Shown: in pieces, positions 44,575-53,476 of the stretch
How positions within the stretch are numbered: the stretch's first letter is position 1
How the letters are laid out: every line of letters begins with the position of its first letter
Source of the DNA: Streptomyces sp. NBC_00448
GTDB taxonomy: Bacteria > Actinomycetota > Actinomycetes > Streptomycetales > Streptomycetaceae
Assembly (NCBI RefSeq): GCF_036014115.1
Contig: NZ_CP107913.1
Coordinates: 7,371,501-7,435,500 of the forward strand
Length of the DNA stretch: 64,000 bases
Reading direction: 5' to 3'
Position numbers and translations under genes: made by a program
Notes under the pieces: generated by a model
Database searches by the model: none
Told to the model about the DNA's origin: nothing
The model's input: the letters and a program-made list of their open reading frames with translations, nothing else

Positions 44575-45622
44575 CGGCCGCTGCGTGAGCGCTTCCGGCG
44601 GCCGGCTCGGGAGGCTCGGAAGCGAGAGCACGCGGTTCGGGAGCGGCAGGGCCAGGCCCCAGCCGCTCCCGGACCCACACCAGTTGCCGGGCCCGGTGGA
44701 ACTCCCCGCCGCCCTCGTGCCCGTTGAAGTGGTAGACCGCCAACTCCTTCGGGCCGGCGTACGCGTGGTAGGCCGCTATGCAGGTGGACGGCGGGCAGAT
44801 CTGGTCCATCATCGCCACCGAGAACAGGGCCGGGGCGGTGGCGCGGGGCGCGAAGTGCAGGCCGTCGAAGTGGTCGAGTTCGGCGAAGAGTTCCTCGGCG
44901 CGCTCCCGGTGCAGGGCGAGGTAGGAGGCGATCTCGGTGTACGGCGGCAGGGCGGCGCGTTCGGCGCCGCGCCGGATGTGGCACAGGAAGGGGACGTCGG
45001 CCATGACCCCGGCGAGTCCCGGCACCAGGCCCGCCACGGCCAGCGCGATGCCGCCGCCCTGGCTGAAGCCGGTGACCACGATCCGGTCGGGGTCGATCTC
45101 CGGGTGGCTGCGGGCGGCTTCCACGCAGCGGGCCGCGTCGGTGAACAGCCGCCGGTAGTAGTGGTCGTCCAGCCGGCCCGTGCCGCGGGTGAGGAAGCCG
45201 GGCACGGGACCGTGCCCGGTGCCGCCGCCGTCGGGGGTCGCGCCGGGCGCCGCCGACCAGCCCTGGCCGCGGGTGTCCATGACCAGGTGGGCGTAGCCGG
45301 CCGCGGCCCAGGTCAGGTTCTCGTGCGGCAGTCCGCGGCCGCGGCCGTAGCCGAGGAACTCCACGACGCAGCCGAGCGGTCCGGCCGGGGCGGCGGGCAG
45401 CCGCAGCCAGCCGCGGACCGGTTCGCCGTCATATCCGGTGAAGGTGACATCGCTCACGCGGATCGCGGGCAGTCCGGCGTCGACGGCGTCGAACCGCGGT
45501 GGCCGTGCGGCCCGCGCGGCCTCTTCGAGGGTGCGGGTCCAGAACGCGTCGAAGCCGGCGGGCGCGGGCTGCTCGGCGCGGTACTCCAGGCATTCCGCCA
45601 GGGTGAGGTCGGTCAGGGGCAC
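44543..45622 (-). CDS. Acetyl-esterase of the AXE1/CE7 family
   Basis: 359 aa, cytoplasmic (no signal). Alpha/beta-hydrolase with nucleophile Ser in VVTGFSQGGGIALA (about 192-205), the conserved DTRGQGWS loop, a catalytic Asp near AMMDQICPPST, and His in NGHEGGG near the C-terminus. CE7 enzymes deacetylate acetylated sugars and cephalosporin C. Its promoter carries the same GntR operator as the sialidase and transporter. A role in removing O-acetyl groups from imported sialic acid is therefore likely but inferred. The 3' end overlaps the sialidase gene. Confidence 0.85.
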   Translation of the reverse strand: MPLTDLTLAECLEYRAEQPAPAGFDAFWTRTLEEAARAARPPRFDAVDAGLPAIRVSDVTFTGYDGEPVRGWLRLPAAPAGPLGCVVEFLGYGRGRGLPHENLTWAAAGYAHLVMDTRGQGWSAAPGATPDGGGTGHGPVPGFLTRGTGRLDDHYYRRLFTDAARCVEAARSHPEIDPDRIVVTGFSQGGGIALAVAGLVPGLAGVMADVPFLCHIRRGAERAALPPYTEIASYLALHRERAEELFAELDHFDGLHFAPRATAPALFSVAMMDQICPPSTCIAAYHAYAGPKELAVYHFNGHEGGGEFHRARQLVWVRERLGPGPAAPEPRALASEPPEPAAGSAHAAAVSGPASPSRG

Positions 45623-45647
45623 GCCGGGCTCCTCGCAGGGGCAGGGC

Positions 45648-45671
45648 GGGACATCTGATGTCTGATGTCCC
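45648..45671. promoter_or_regulatory. GntR operator of the esterase gene
   Basis: The palindrome GGGACATC-N8-GATGTCCC contains ACATCTGATGT (45651-45661). It lies between the predicted +1 and the esterase start codon, 25 bp from the latter. Confidence 0.72.
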
Positions 45672-45682
45672 TCTCCGGCGGG

Positions 45683-45711
45683 AATCTAGGCGGAGTCCCC
45701 GGCGGCGTCAA
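45683..45711 (-). promoter_or_regulatory. Esterase promoter, TTGACG-N17-TAGATT
   Basis: On the minus strand, -35 TTGACG (45711-45706) and -10 TAGATT (45688-45683) have a 17-bp spacer. The -10 overlaps the stop codon of the GntR gene (45686-45688). Confidence 0.75.
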
Positions 45712-46606
45712 GGCGGCGCCCCACCCGGCGGGGTGCGATGACGGCGGTCTCCCGACCTGCGGACCTGCCGCCGTCGCCGCCCTTGCCGCGCTTCCCCGCG
45801 CGGGTCCCGGCGCCGGCCGCGGCCCCTGTTCCGGCGTCCGGTCCGGCCTCTGCCCCGGCGCCGTCGTCCTGCGGCCCGGCGGAGCGCGCATCGGCGATCC
45901 GGCGACGCACCGGCGCGTAGTGGTCGGAGACGGCCGCCGCGAAGGCCGCCGCGTCCCGGGCGCGGGCGGCCTCGACGATCCGGCGGTGGTGGTGCACCGT
46001 CTCGACCTCGTCGGCCCGGCTGATCCCGTTCAGGTGCGGGGCGACGATGATGTAGACGTCCCAGAACGCGGCGGAGAGCTGCCCGATCAGTTCGTTGCCC
46101 AGCGGGGCGACCAGGAGGGCGTGGAAGGCACGGTCGGCCTCGACGAAGCCGGTGCCGTCGCCGCTGCCGGACGCCTCCATGTCGTCGACCAGGGTGTCGA
46201 GGGTCTCCACCTCGGCGGCGTCGAGCGCGGCCACGATCCGGTCGGCCATGCCGCGCTCGAACAGCTCGCGCATGTCGGCCAGTTCCAGCATGAGCTGCAT
46301 GTCGTCGTCGCGGTCGAGCAGGCCACGGAACGTGAGGCTCTCCACCAGCGCGGACAGCCCGAGCCGTCCCACGTAGGTGCCGTGGCCTCGGCGGACCTCC
46401 ACGATGTCGAGGACGTCCAGGGTCTTGACGGCCTCGCGGACGCTGGACCGGCTCGCGTCCAGTGCCTCGCAGAGCTCGTTCTCGGTGGGCAGGAGGTCGC
46501 CCGGACGGAGCCCATTGTCCAAGATGTAGCGTTTGATGCCTTCGCTGACCTCGTGCATCAGCAGGCGGCGGCCCCGCCCGTTGCCGGAGTTACGACTTGC
46601 GTCCAC
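45686..46606 (-). CDS. nanR: GntR-family (FadR/FCD) transcriptional regulator of the sialic-acid genes
   Basis: 306 aa from GTG at 46606; a later ATG at the residues LMHEVSEG is possible. The winged helix-turn-helix (about 30-85) contains LPTENELCEALDASRSSVREAV and RRGHGTYVG. The FCD effector domain (about 95-260) carries the metal-binding His/Asp pattern DRAFH...HLN...HHHRR...DHY. A long Ala/Gly/Pro-rich tail follows. NanR-type regulators in E. coli and Corynebacterium are GntR proteins that sense sialic acid; the ligand here is inferred. Its gene lies between the esterase and transporter genes, and operators are found at all three transcription units. Confidence 0.85.
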   Translation of the reverse strand: MDASRNSGNGRGRRLLMHEVSEGIKRYILDNGLRPGDLLPTENELCEALDASRSSVREAVKTLDVLDIVEVRRGHGTYVGRLGLSALVESLTFRGLLDRDDDMQLMLELADMRELFERGMADRIVAALDAAEVETLDTLVDDMEASGSGDGTGFVEADRAFHALLVAPLGNELIGQLSAAFWDVYIIVAPHLNGISRADEVETVHHHRRIVEAARARDAAAFAAAVSDHYAPVRRRIADARSAGPQDDGAGAEAGPDAGTGAAAGAGTRAGKRGKGGDGGRSAGRETAVIAPRRVGRRLDAAGDSA

Positions 46607-46609
46607 CCC

Positions 46610-46638
46610 TTGACCCCTCTCGTCCTGACGACTACGGT
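46610..46638 (+). promoter_or_regulatory. Promoter of the sialate transport/catabolic operon, TTGACC-N17-TACGGT
   Basis: -35 TTGACC (46610-46615) and -10 TACGGT (46633-46638), 17-bp spacing. Predicted +1 is near 46645, followed by the operator at 46652-46668. Confidence 0.72.
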
Positions 46639-46640
46639 CC

Positions 46641-46646
46641 ACCCTA
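46641..46646 (-). promoter_or_regulatory. -10 box of nanR (TAGGGT on minus strand)
   Basis: TAGGGT reads on the minus strand; the -35 region would fall within the operator at 46652-46668 and has no consensus. This fits autorepression. Confidence 0.5.
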
Positions 46647-46651
46647 CCAGG

Positions 46652-46668
46652 CATCAGACATCTGATGT
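46652..46668. promoter_or_regulatory. GntR operator shared by nanR and the transport operon
   Basis: CATCAG-N4-CTGATG (46652-46667) is a perfect inverted repeat. It contains ACATCTGATGT (46658-46668), identical to the sites before the sialidase and esterase genes. Confidence 0.75.
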
Positions 46669-46784
46669 CGTATGTTGCGCAGAGTGTTCTCGACGTTCGG
46701 CCTACCCTCACCGAAGATCCGTTCGGCAGACACCCCGGCGTCCAGCCTCGTCACCGTCCATTCCTTCCTGTTCCGGAGGTTCCT

Positions 46785-48389
46785 GTGTCTTCTCGACGGA
46801 CACCCGCCAGAGTCGATCGCCGTGCTTTCCTGCGGTATTCCGGTGCGGTCGGCGCGGCCGCCGCCTTCACCGGCACCCTCGCCGCGTGCGGCGGACCCTC
46901 CTCGACCACGGACAGCGGTTCCGGTTCCGGCGGCGGAACGGCCGGCAACACGATCACTGCGGGTATCTCGTACGCCCTGTCCACCGGGTTCGACCCGATG
47001 ACCTCCTCCGGCGCCACCCCGGTCGCGGCCAACTGGCACGTCTTCGAGGGGCTGGTGGACCTCAACCCGGTCACCCTGTCGGCCCGCCCGGCGCTGGCCA
47101 CCGCGATGCCGGCCAAGGTCGACGCGACGACGTACCGCGCCACCCTGCGCGAGGGCGCGACCTTCCACGACGGCTCCGCCGTCACCTCGGACGACGTCGT
47201 CTTCAGCGTCCAGCGCATCCTGGACCCGAAGAACGCGTCCCTGATGGCGCAGTTCCTGCCGTTCCTCGACTCCGCCCGCGCGGTGGACGCGCACACGGTC
47301 GAGTTCAAGCTGAAGTACCCGTTCGCGCTCTTCCCCTCCCGGATATCGGTCGTCAAGGTCGTGCCGAAGAAGATCGTGCAGGCCGACGAGAAGGCGTTCG
47401 ACGCCAAGCCGGTCGGCTCGGGCCCGTACTCGCTGGTGTCGGCGACCCGTGAGGACAAGATCGTCTTCAAGAAGTACGCCAAGTACAACGGACGTTACCC
47501 GGCCAAGGCCGCGACGATGACATGGAACCTGCTCTCCGACGCCTCCGCGCGGGTCAGCGCGATGGAGTCCGGCCGGGTCGAGGCCATCGAGGACGTGCCG
47601 TACATCGACATGGCCGGCCTGAAGCGCAAGTCGACCGTCGAGTCGGCCTCGTCCTTCGGCAACCTCTTCCTGATGTTCAACTGCCGGAAGAAGCCGTTCG
47701 ACGACCCGCGGGTGCGCCAGGCCCTGCACTACGCGCTGGACACCGAGAAGATCATCGCCACCGCGATGTCCGGCCAGGCCACCCCGGCCAGCGGCTACCT
47801 CCAGCCCAGCCACCCCGACTACGTCAAGGCCAGTACCGTCTACGGCCACGACCCGGCCAAGGCCAAGGCGCTGCTGAAGGCCGCCGGCGTCAGCGGCCTG
47901 AAGGTCACCGTGCTGACCACCGACACCTCCTGGGTGCAGGACATCGCGCCGCTGGTGAAGGAGAGTTGGGACTCGGCCGGCATCAAGACCACCCTGAGCA
48001 TCGGTCAGTCCTCGGCCCAGTACGCGAAGATCGACACGGGCGACTACGACCTGCTGGTCGCGCCCGGCGACCCGTCGGTGTTCGGCAACGACGTCGACCT
48101 GCTCATGCGCTGGTTCTACGTCGGCACCTGGCCCGAGACCCGCTACCACTGGTCGGGCACCGCCAAGGGCAAGCAGGTCGTCTCGCTGCTGGACCAGGCC
48201 GCCCGCAGCGACGACGCGAAGGCGCGCGCCGCCCTGTGGTCCCAGGTCACCGACATCGTCGCCGACCAGGTGCCGCTCTACCCGATCCTGCACCGCAAGC
48301 TGCCCACCGCGTGGAACGGGCACGCCCTGACCGGGTTCAGCCCCGTGCCGACCACGGGCCTGTCGTTCCTCGGTGTGTCCCCGGCCTGA
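46785..48389 (+). CDS. ABC transporter substrate-binding lipoprotein, family 5 (peptide/opine type)
   Basis: 534 aa from GTG at 46785 with GGAGG upstream; an ATG at 46665 would lie inside the operator and is rejected. A twin-arginine-like start (RVDRRAFLRYSG) and the lipobox LAAC give a membrane-anchored lipoprotein. SBP_bac_5 domain: TYRATLREGATFHDGSAV, SDDVVFSVQRILDPKN, VGSGPY. Context makes sialic acid the likely ligand; family-5 sialate transporters (SAT2/SiaEFGI type) are known in Haemophilus ducreyi and Corynebacterium, to my memory. First gene of a seven-gene operon. Confidence 0.85.
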   Translation: MSSRRTPARVDRRAFLRYSGAVGAAAAFTGTLAACGGPSSTTDSGSGSGGGTAGNTITAGISYALSTGFDPMTSSGATPVAANWHVFEGLVDLNPVTLSARPALATAMPAKVDATTYRATLREGATFHDGSAVTSDDVVFSVQRILDPKNASLMAQFLPFLDSARAVDAHTVEFKLKYPFALFPSRISVVKVVPKKIVQADEKAFDAKPVGSGPYSLVSATREDKIVFKKYAKYNGRYPAKAATMTWNLLSDASARVSAMESGRVEAIEDVPYIDMAGLKRKSTVESASSFGNLFLMFNCRKKPFDDPRVRQALHYALDTEKIIATAMSGQATPASGYLQPSHPDYVKASTVYGHDPAKAKALLKAAGVSGLKVTVLTTDTSWVQDIAPLVKESWDSAGIKTTLSIGQSSAQYAKIDTGDYDLLVAPGDPSVFGNDVDLLMRWFYVGTWPETRYHWSGTAKGKQVVSLLDQAARSDDAKARAALWSQVTDIVADQVPLYPILHRKLPTAWNGHALTGFSPVPTTGLSFLGVSPA

Positions 48390-48467
48390 ACCGCCGGGCC
48401 GGCGCCTGTCCCGCCAGTCGCCGGCCCGCACCACCAGTCGTCCAGGACCTACCGCTAGGAACACCCG

Positions 48468-49418
48468 ATGTTCGCTTTCCTCCGGCTCGCGCTGCGCCGC
48501 GTGGCGATCATGCCGGCGATGATCCTCGGCATCACCCTGCTGGTCTTCGTCGTGCTCCAGTTCTCTCCCGCGGACCCCGCCTACAACGCGCTGGGGGAGA
48601 ACTCGACCGCCGCGGCCCGCGCGGCGTTCGCCCAGGCGAACGGGCTCAACGACCCGCTGCCCGTCCGTTACTACCACTTCATCGTGCAACTGCTGCACGG
48701 CAACCTCGGCGTGACGGTGCCGCCGAGCCAGCCGGTCGCGCACCGCATCGCCGTCGCGTTCCCGCTCACCTTGCAACTGACGCTGCTGGGGCTGCTGATC
48801 GCGATCGTGCTCGCGGTCCTGCTCGGCGTGATCGGCGCGGTGTACCGGGACCGCTGGCCCGACCACGTCTTCCGCGTGGTGTCGATGGCCGGTGTCGCGG
48901 TGCCCTCCTTCTGGCTGGGCGTGCTGCTGATCCAGCGGTTCGCCCTGGACAGTTCGTGGTTCCCGACCGGCGGATACGTCAACCCGGGCGACTCCTTCAC
49001 CGGCTGGCTGCGCTGCATGACGCTGCCGTCGATCTCGCTCGCGGTCCCGGTCGCGGCCTCGCTGGCCCGGCTCATCCGCACCTCGATGGTCACCGAACTC
49101 GACCGCGACTACGTGCGCACGGCCACCGGCAACGGCCTGCCACCGACGCTGGTCATCCGCTCCGTGCTGCGCAACGCACTGGTCACGCCGCTCACCGTGC
49201 TGGGCGTCAAGGTCGGCTACCTGCTCAGCGGCGCGGTCGTGATCGAGACGATCTTCGACCTTCCGGGCATGGGCAAGCTCATCCTGGAGGGCGTCACCGG
49301 TGGCGACGTCGCCCTGGTGCAGGGCACCGTCCTGACGATCGCGCTCGCCTTCCTGGTCGTCAACGTCGTCGTCGACCTGCTCTACCTGCTGGTCAACCCG
49401 CGCATCAGGACGGTGTGA
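48468..49418 (+). CDS. ABC transporter permease, DppB type
   Basis: 316 aa. An N-terminal TM helix (about 8-30) and five further helices; the binding-protein-dependent transport motif is in EGVxVP-like and ELDRDYVRTATGNGLPP (cytoplasmic EAA loop, about 205-225). First membrane subunit of the family-5 importer. The next gene starts 1 bp after the stop, so they are co-translated. Confidence 0.9.
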   Translation: MFAFLRLALRRVAIMPAMILGITLLVFVVLQFSPADPAYNALGENSTAAARAAFAQANGLNDPLPVRYYHFIVQLLHGNLGVTVPPSQPVAHRIAVAFPLTLQLTLLGLLIAIVLAVLLGVIGAVYRDRWPDHVFRVVSMAGVAVPSFWLGVLLIQRFALDSSWFPTGGYVNPGDSFTGWLRCMTLPSISLAVPVAASLARLIRTSMVTELDRDYVRTATGNGLPPTLVIRSVLRNALVTPLTVLGVKVGYLLSGAVVIETIFDLPGMGKLILEGVTGGDVALVQGTVLTIALAFLVVNVVVDLLYLLVNPRIRTV

Positions 49419-49419
49419 G

Positions 49420-51555
49420 ATGTTCCTGTTCACTGGCCCCCAACGCATCGTGGCCAAACTCTCCCGCCCGGGCATCCGCTTCCGCGCGCTGCCCCTGGCC
49501 TCGCGGATCTCGCTGGTCGTCCTGCTCGTCGTGGCGCTCGCCGCGGTGTTCGCGTCCTTCATCGCGGACAACCCGCTGACCACCGGCATCCCGGTCCAGG
49601 CGCCGAGCGTCCACCACTGGTTCGGCACCGACCGGGTCGGCCGCGACATCTTCGCCCGGGTCGTCTACGGCTCCCGCTACTCCCTGGTCATCGGCCTGGG
49701 CTCGACGGCGGTGGCCGTCGTGGTCGGCGCGATCCTCGGCTCGCTGGCCGCCACCTCGCCCAAGTGGGGCGACGAGACGGTCATGCGGGTGCTGGACGTC
49801 GTCATGTCCTTCCCGCCGATCGCGCTGGCCGCGGTGCTGGTCACCGTCTTCGGCTCCAGCGTGCCGGTCCTGATCTTCACCATCGCGTTCGTCTACGTGC
49901 CCTCGCTCGCCCGGGTGGTGCGCGCCAACGTGCTCGCGCAGTACGGCGAGGACTACGTCGCCGCGGAGAAGGTCATCGGCGCCCGGCGCGCGTACATCGT
50001 GCTGCGGCACGTGGCCGTCAACTGCGCCGCGCCCGTCATGGTGTTCGCCACGGTCCTGGTCGCCGAGGCGATCATCTTCGAGGCGAGCCTCTCCTTCATC
50101 GGCGCCGGTGTGCAGGACCCCGAGCCGAGTTGGGGCAACGTGCTCTCCTACGGCCGGCAGATCCTGCTCTCCGGCGGCTGGTGGGCCACGTTCTTCCCCG
50201 GGCTGGTGCTGCTGATCACCGTGCTGGCGCTGAACATCCTGTCCGAGGGGCTGACCGACGCGTCCGCGTCGCCGGGCGCCGCACGGGTGGAGCCGGTGGC
50301 GACGGCGGTGGCTGCGGGGGGCGACGCGTCGCAGGCATCGGTGGAGGTGTCGGCGGAGCCGGTGGGGTCCGTGGCGGGTGCGGCGGGTGCGGCGGGTGCG
50401 GCGGGCGGGCCGGCGAAGGGCGGGGTGTCCGAGTCGGGCACCGCACCCGCGGCGAAGGGCGGGGCGTACGACGACCGTGCCGACGTCGAGCGCAGCCTCG
50501 TCCTGCTCGCCGAACGCATGACCGCCCATCCGCCGGTGATCCGGCCGGTCCCGGCCGACGCCCCCGACCTGCTGACCGTCCGAGACCTGTCGATCCGCTT
50601 CCCCGACCGCTACGGCGACGTCCCCGTCGTCGACGGCATCTCGCTGACCGTCCGCGAGGGCGAGACCCTCGGCCTGGTGGGGGAGTCCGGCTGCGGCAAG
50701 AGCATCACCAGCCTCGCCGTGATGGGCCTGCTGGCCCGCAACGCCGAGGCGAGCGGAACCATCGAGTACCGCGGCCAGGACCTGCTCGGCCTCGCCCCCC
50801 GGCAGCGCCGCGCGCTCGCCGGCAGCGAGATCGCGATGGTGTACCAGGACGCCATGTCCTCGCTCAACCCGTCGGTGCTGGTCGGCCGCCAGTTGCGCCA
50901 GCTCACCTCGCGCGGCGGCACCCGTACTCCGGCCGAACTCCTCGAACTGGTCGGGCTGTCCCCCGAGCGCACCCTGCGCAGCTACCCGCACGAGCTGTCC
51001 GGCGGACAGCGCCAGCGGGTGCTGATCGCGATGGCGCTGTCCCGCAGCCCCCGGCTGCTCATCGCCGACGAGCCGACCACCGCGCTCGACGTGACCGTGC
51101 AGGCCCAGATCGTCGAACTGCTGGTCCGGCTCAGGGACGAGCTCGGCTTCGCGATGATCCTGGTCTCCCACGACCTGGCCCTGGTCAGCGGGCTCGCCCA
51201 CCGGGTCGCGGTGATGTACGCGGGGCAGGTCGCCGAGACCGGCGACACCCGCGCGCTGCTCACCGACCCCGCCCACCACTACACCCGCGGGCTGCTCGGC
51301 TCGGTCACCTCGCTGGAGTCGGGCGCGGCCCGGCTGCACCAGGTGCACGGTGTGGTCCCGGCGCCGCAGTACTTCGGCGCCGGCTGCCGGTTCGCGTCCC
51401 GCTGCGAGGCGGCGACGGAACTGTGCCGCACCCAGGCGCCCGGGCTCGGCGGACGGCCTGGCGCGGACGAGGAACCCGGCGGCGAGGCGGGACGGCACGG
51501 CTTCGCCTGCCACCACCCGGCGGAACCCGTACTGCTGCAAAGGAGCGGACGATGA
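49420..51555 (+). CDS. Fused DppC-type permease and DppD-type ATPase
   Basis: 711 aa. Residues 1 to about 285 are a DppC-like permease (GTDRVGRDIFARVVYGSRYS, EAA loop EKVIGARRAYIVL). A Gly/Ala/Ser-rich linker covers about 290-360, with a 9-bp DNA repeat near 50373-50408. Then follows an oligopeptide-type ABC ATPase with Walker A GESGCGKS (421-428), signature LSGGQRQRVLIA and Walker B LLIADEPTTALD. The C-terminal Cys-containing tail (CRFASRCEAATELC) is typical of OppD/OppF. The frame is continuous, so the fusion is real. It overlaps the next ATPase gene by ATGA. Confidence 0.9.
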   Translation: MFLFTGPQRIVAKLSRPGIRFRALPLASRISLVVLLVVALAAVFASFIADNPLTTGIPVQAPSVHHWFGTDRVGRDIFARVVYGSRYSLVIGLGSTAVAVVVGAILGSLAATSPKWGDETVMRVLDVVMSFPPIALAAVLVTVFGSSVPVLIFTIAFVYVPSLARVVRANVLAQYGEDYVAAEKVIGARRAYIVLRHVAVNCAAPVMVFATVLVAEAIIFEASLSFIGAGVQDPEPSWGNVLSYGRQILLSGGWWATFFPGLVLLITVLALNILSEGLTDASASPGAARVEPVATAVAAGGDASQASVEVSAEPVGSVAGAAGAAGAAGGPAKGGVSESGTAPAAKGGAYDDRADVERSLVLLAERMTAHPPVIRPVPADAPDLLTVRDLSIRFPDRYGDVPVVDGISLTVREGETLGLVGESGCGKSITSLAVMGLLARNAEASGTIEYRGQDLLGLAPRQRRALAGSEIAMVYQDAMSSLNPSVLVGRQLRQLTSRGGTRTPAELLELVGLSPERTLRSYPHELSGGQRQRVLIAMALSRSPRLLIADEPTTALDVTVQAQIVELLVRLRDELGFAMILVSHDLALVSGLAHRVAVMYAGQVAETGDTRALLTDPAHHYTRGLLGSVTSLESGAARLHQVHGVVPAPQYFGAGCRFASRCEAATELCRTQAPGLGGRPGADEEPGGEAGRHGFACHHPAEPVLLQRSGR

Positions 51556-52550
51556 TCCGGCTCGAAGACGTCCACGTCCGGCACCGGGCCCGGGGCGGCG
51601 GCCTGTTCAAGCACGACGCCGTGCACGCGCTCACCGCAGCCGAACTGACCGTGGAGCGCGGTGAGATCGTCGGCCTGGTCGGCGAGTCCGGCTGCGGGAA
51701 GTCCACGCTGGCCCGCGTCCTGATCGGACTGCAGCGGCCCACCGAGGGCCGGGTGCTCTTCCGCGGCGAGGACCTGTGGGACATGCCCGCCGCCCGGCGG
51801 CGCACCGAGTTCGGATCGTCGGTCGGGGTGGTCTTCCAGGACGCCTCGACCGCGCTGAACCCGCGCATGCCGGTGGGCCGCATCCTGCGCGACCCGCTGG
51901 ACGTGCACCGGCGCGGCACGGTACGCGACAGGGAGCGCCGGGTCGTCGAACTCCTCGACCTGGTCGGGCTGCCCAGCCACACCCTGCACGCGTTGCCCGG
52001 TCGGCTCTCCGGCGGGCAGCGCCAGCGCGTGGCCATCGCCAGGGCACTGGCCCTGGGCCCCGAGCTGATCGTCGCCGACGAACCGACCAGCGCCTTGGAC
52101 GTGTCCGTACGTGCCCAGGTGCTCAACCTGCTGATGGACCTGCGCGCCGAACTCGGCCTCGGCATGGTCTTCATCTCGCACGACATCCAGACCGTCCGGC
52201 ACCTGTCCGACCGGCTGGCCGTGCTCTACCTCGGCCGCATCGTCGAGGAGGGCCCGGCGGAGCAGGTCTCCAAGAAACCGGCCCACCCGTACACCGAGTC
52301 GCTCTTCTCCGCCACGCCCAGCCTGCTGGAGACCACCGAGCGGATCGTGCTGAACGGTCCCGTCCCCTCCGCCACCCGCCCGCCGAGCGGTTGCCCGTTC
52401 CGTACCCGCTGCTGGAAGGCGGACGACGCCTGCGCCGACGTCTTCCCGGCGCCGACCGCGGACGGCTCGCACCGCTGGCACTGCGTACACCCCCAGATCC
52501 CCGCACCGGCGGCCACCGCCACGCGGCCCGCTACAAGGAGCAGTTCGTGA
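51552..52550 (+). CDS. ABC transporter ATP-binding protein, DppF/OppF type
   Basis: 332 aa. Walker A GESGCGKST (about 44-52), signature LSGGQRQRVAIARAL, Walker B IVADEPTSALDVS, and the OppF C-terminal segment with CPFRTRCWKADDAC. Forms a heterodimer with the ATPase half of the preceding fusion protein. Its stop overlaps the lyase start (GTGA). Confidence 0.9.
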   Translation: MIRLEDVHVRHRARGGGLFKHDAVHALTAAELTVERGEIVGLVGESGCGKSTLARVLIGLQRPTEGRVLFRGEDLWDMPAARRRTEFGSSVGVVFQDASTALNPRMPVGRILRDPLDVHRRGTVRDRERRVVELLDLVGLPSHTLHALPGRLSGGQRQRVAIARALALGPELIVADEPTSALDVSVRAQVLNLLMDLRAELGLGMVFISHDIQTVRHLSDRLAVLYLGRIVEEGPAEQVSKKPAHPYTESLFSATPSLLETTERIVLNGPVPSATRPPSGCPFRTRCWKADDACADVFPAPTADGSHRWHCVHPQIPAPAATATRPATRSSS

Positions 52551-53476
52551 AGCCCCGCACCACCCCCTTCTCGGGGGTCATCCCGCCCGTCGTCACCCCG
52601 CTCGCCGCTGACGGCACGGTGGACACCGTGTCGTTGGAACGCGTGGTCCGGCACCTCATCGACGGTGGTGTCGACGCGCTGTTCGCGCTGGGCAGCTCGG
52701 GCGAGGTCGCCTACCTGACCGACGACCAGCAGGACATCGTCCTCGACGTGGTGGTCAAGACCGCGGCCGGGCAGGTCCCGGTGCTGGCCGGCGCCATCGA
52801 GACCACCACCAACAAGGTGATCGAGCGCGCCAGGAGCGCGACCGCGAAGGGTGTCTCGGCGATCGTCGCGACCGCCCCCTTCTACACCCGCACCCACCCC
52901 ACCGAGATCGACCGGCACTTCCGGCAGATCGCCGCGGCCAGCGAACTGCCTGTGCTCGCCTACGACATACCGGTGTGCGTGCACAGCAAGCTCTCCCGCG
53001 AACTGGTCCGCACCCTCGCGGCCGACGGCGTCCTCTCGGGTGTGAAGGACTCCAGCGGCGACGACGTGTCCTTCCGTCAGCTCGCCCTCGACCTGCGCGA
53101 CCAGTCCGGCTTCGCGCTGCTCACCGGGCACGAGGTCGTCGTCGACGCGATGCTGCTGGGCGGCGCCGACGGCTCGGTCCCGGGCCTGGGCAACGTCGAC
53201 CCGCACGGCTACCGGCGGCTGCACGACGCCGCCGCGCGCGGCGACTGGGCCACCGCCCGGGCCGAACAGGACCGGCTGGCCCGGCTCTTCGAGATCGTCG
53301 CCGTGGCCGACCCGGCCTCCGCCTCCGGAACGGCCGCCGGGCTCGGCGCGTTCAAGACCGCGCTCGCCGTCCTCGGGGTGATCTCCGCGAACACCGTCAG
53401 CCCGCCGATGCGCCCGCTGACCGCCGAGGAGACCGACCGCATCACCGCCATCCTCGAACAGGCGGGGCTGCGATGA
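52547..53476 (+). CDS. nanA: N-acetylneuraminate lyase / DapA-superfamily aldolase
   Basis: Class I aldolase expected to split sialic acid into N-acetylmannosamine and pyruvate. 309 aa from GTG at 52547. Schiff-base Lys167 in GVKDSSG and Tyr139 in AYDIP fall within two positions of E. coli NanA (K165, Y137). The substrate-carboxylate loop is GSSGE (49-53), between the GSTGE of lyases and the GTTGE of dihydrodipicolinate synthase. Family membership alone does not exclude other aldolases, but the kinase and NanE genes directly following make sialate the best reading. Both ends overlap neighbours by 4 bp. Confidence 0.82.
   Translation: MKPRTTPFSGVIPPVVTPLAADGTVDTVSLERVVRHLIDGGVDALFALGSSGEVAYLTDDQQDIVLDVVVKTAAGQVPVLAGAIETTTNKVIERARSATAKGVSAIVATAPFYTRTHPTEIDRHFRQIAAASELPVLAYDIPVCVHSKLSRELVRTLAADGVLSGVKDSSGDDVSFRQLALDLRDQSGFALLTGHEVVVDAMLLGGADGSVPGLGNVDPHGYRRLHDAAARGDWATARAEQDRLARLFEIVAVADPASASGTAAGLGAFKTALAVLGVISANTVSPPMRPLTAEETDRITAILEQAGLR

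Noticed and set aside
45700..46000. Separate gene on the plus strand opposite the 3' end of nanR
   Set aside because: The Ala/Pro/Gly-rich frame mirrors the low-complexity tail of the regulator; no start signals.
46665..46784. Upstream ATG start for the binding protein
   Set aside because: It would place the start inside the operator and add 40 residues before the lipoprotein signal; GTG at 46785 has GGAGG.
52547..53476. Dihydrodipicolinate synthase (DapA) for lysine synthesis
   Set aside because: The superfamily fits, but the operon with ROK kinase and NanE and the Tyr/Lys spacing favour N-acetylneuraminate lyase.
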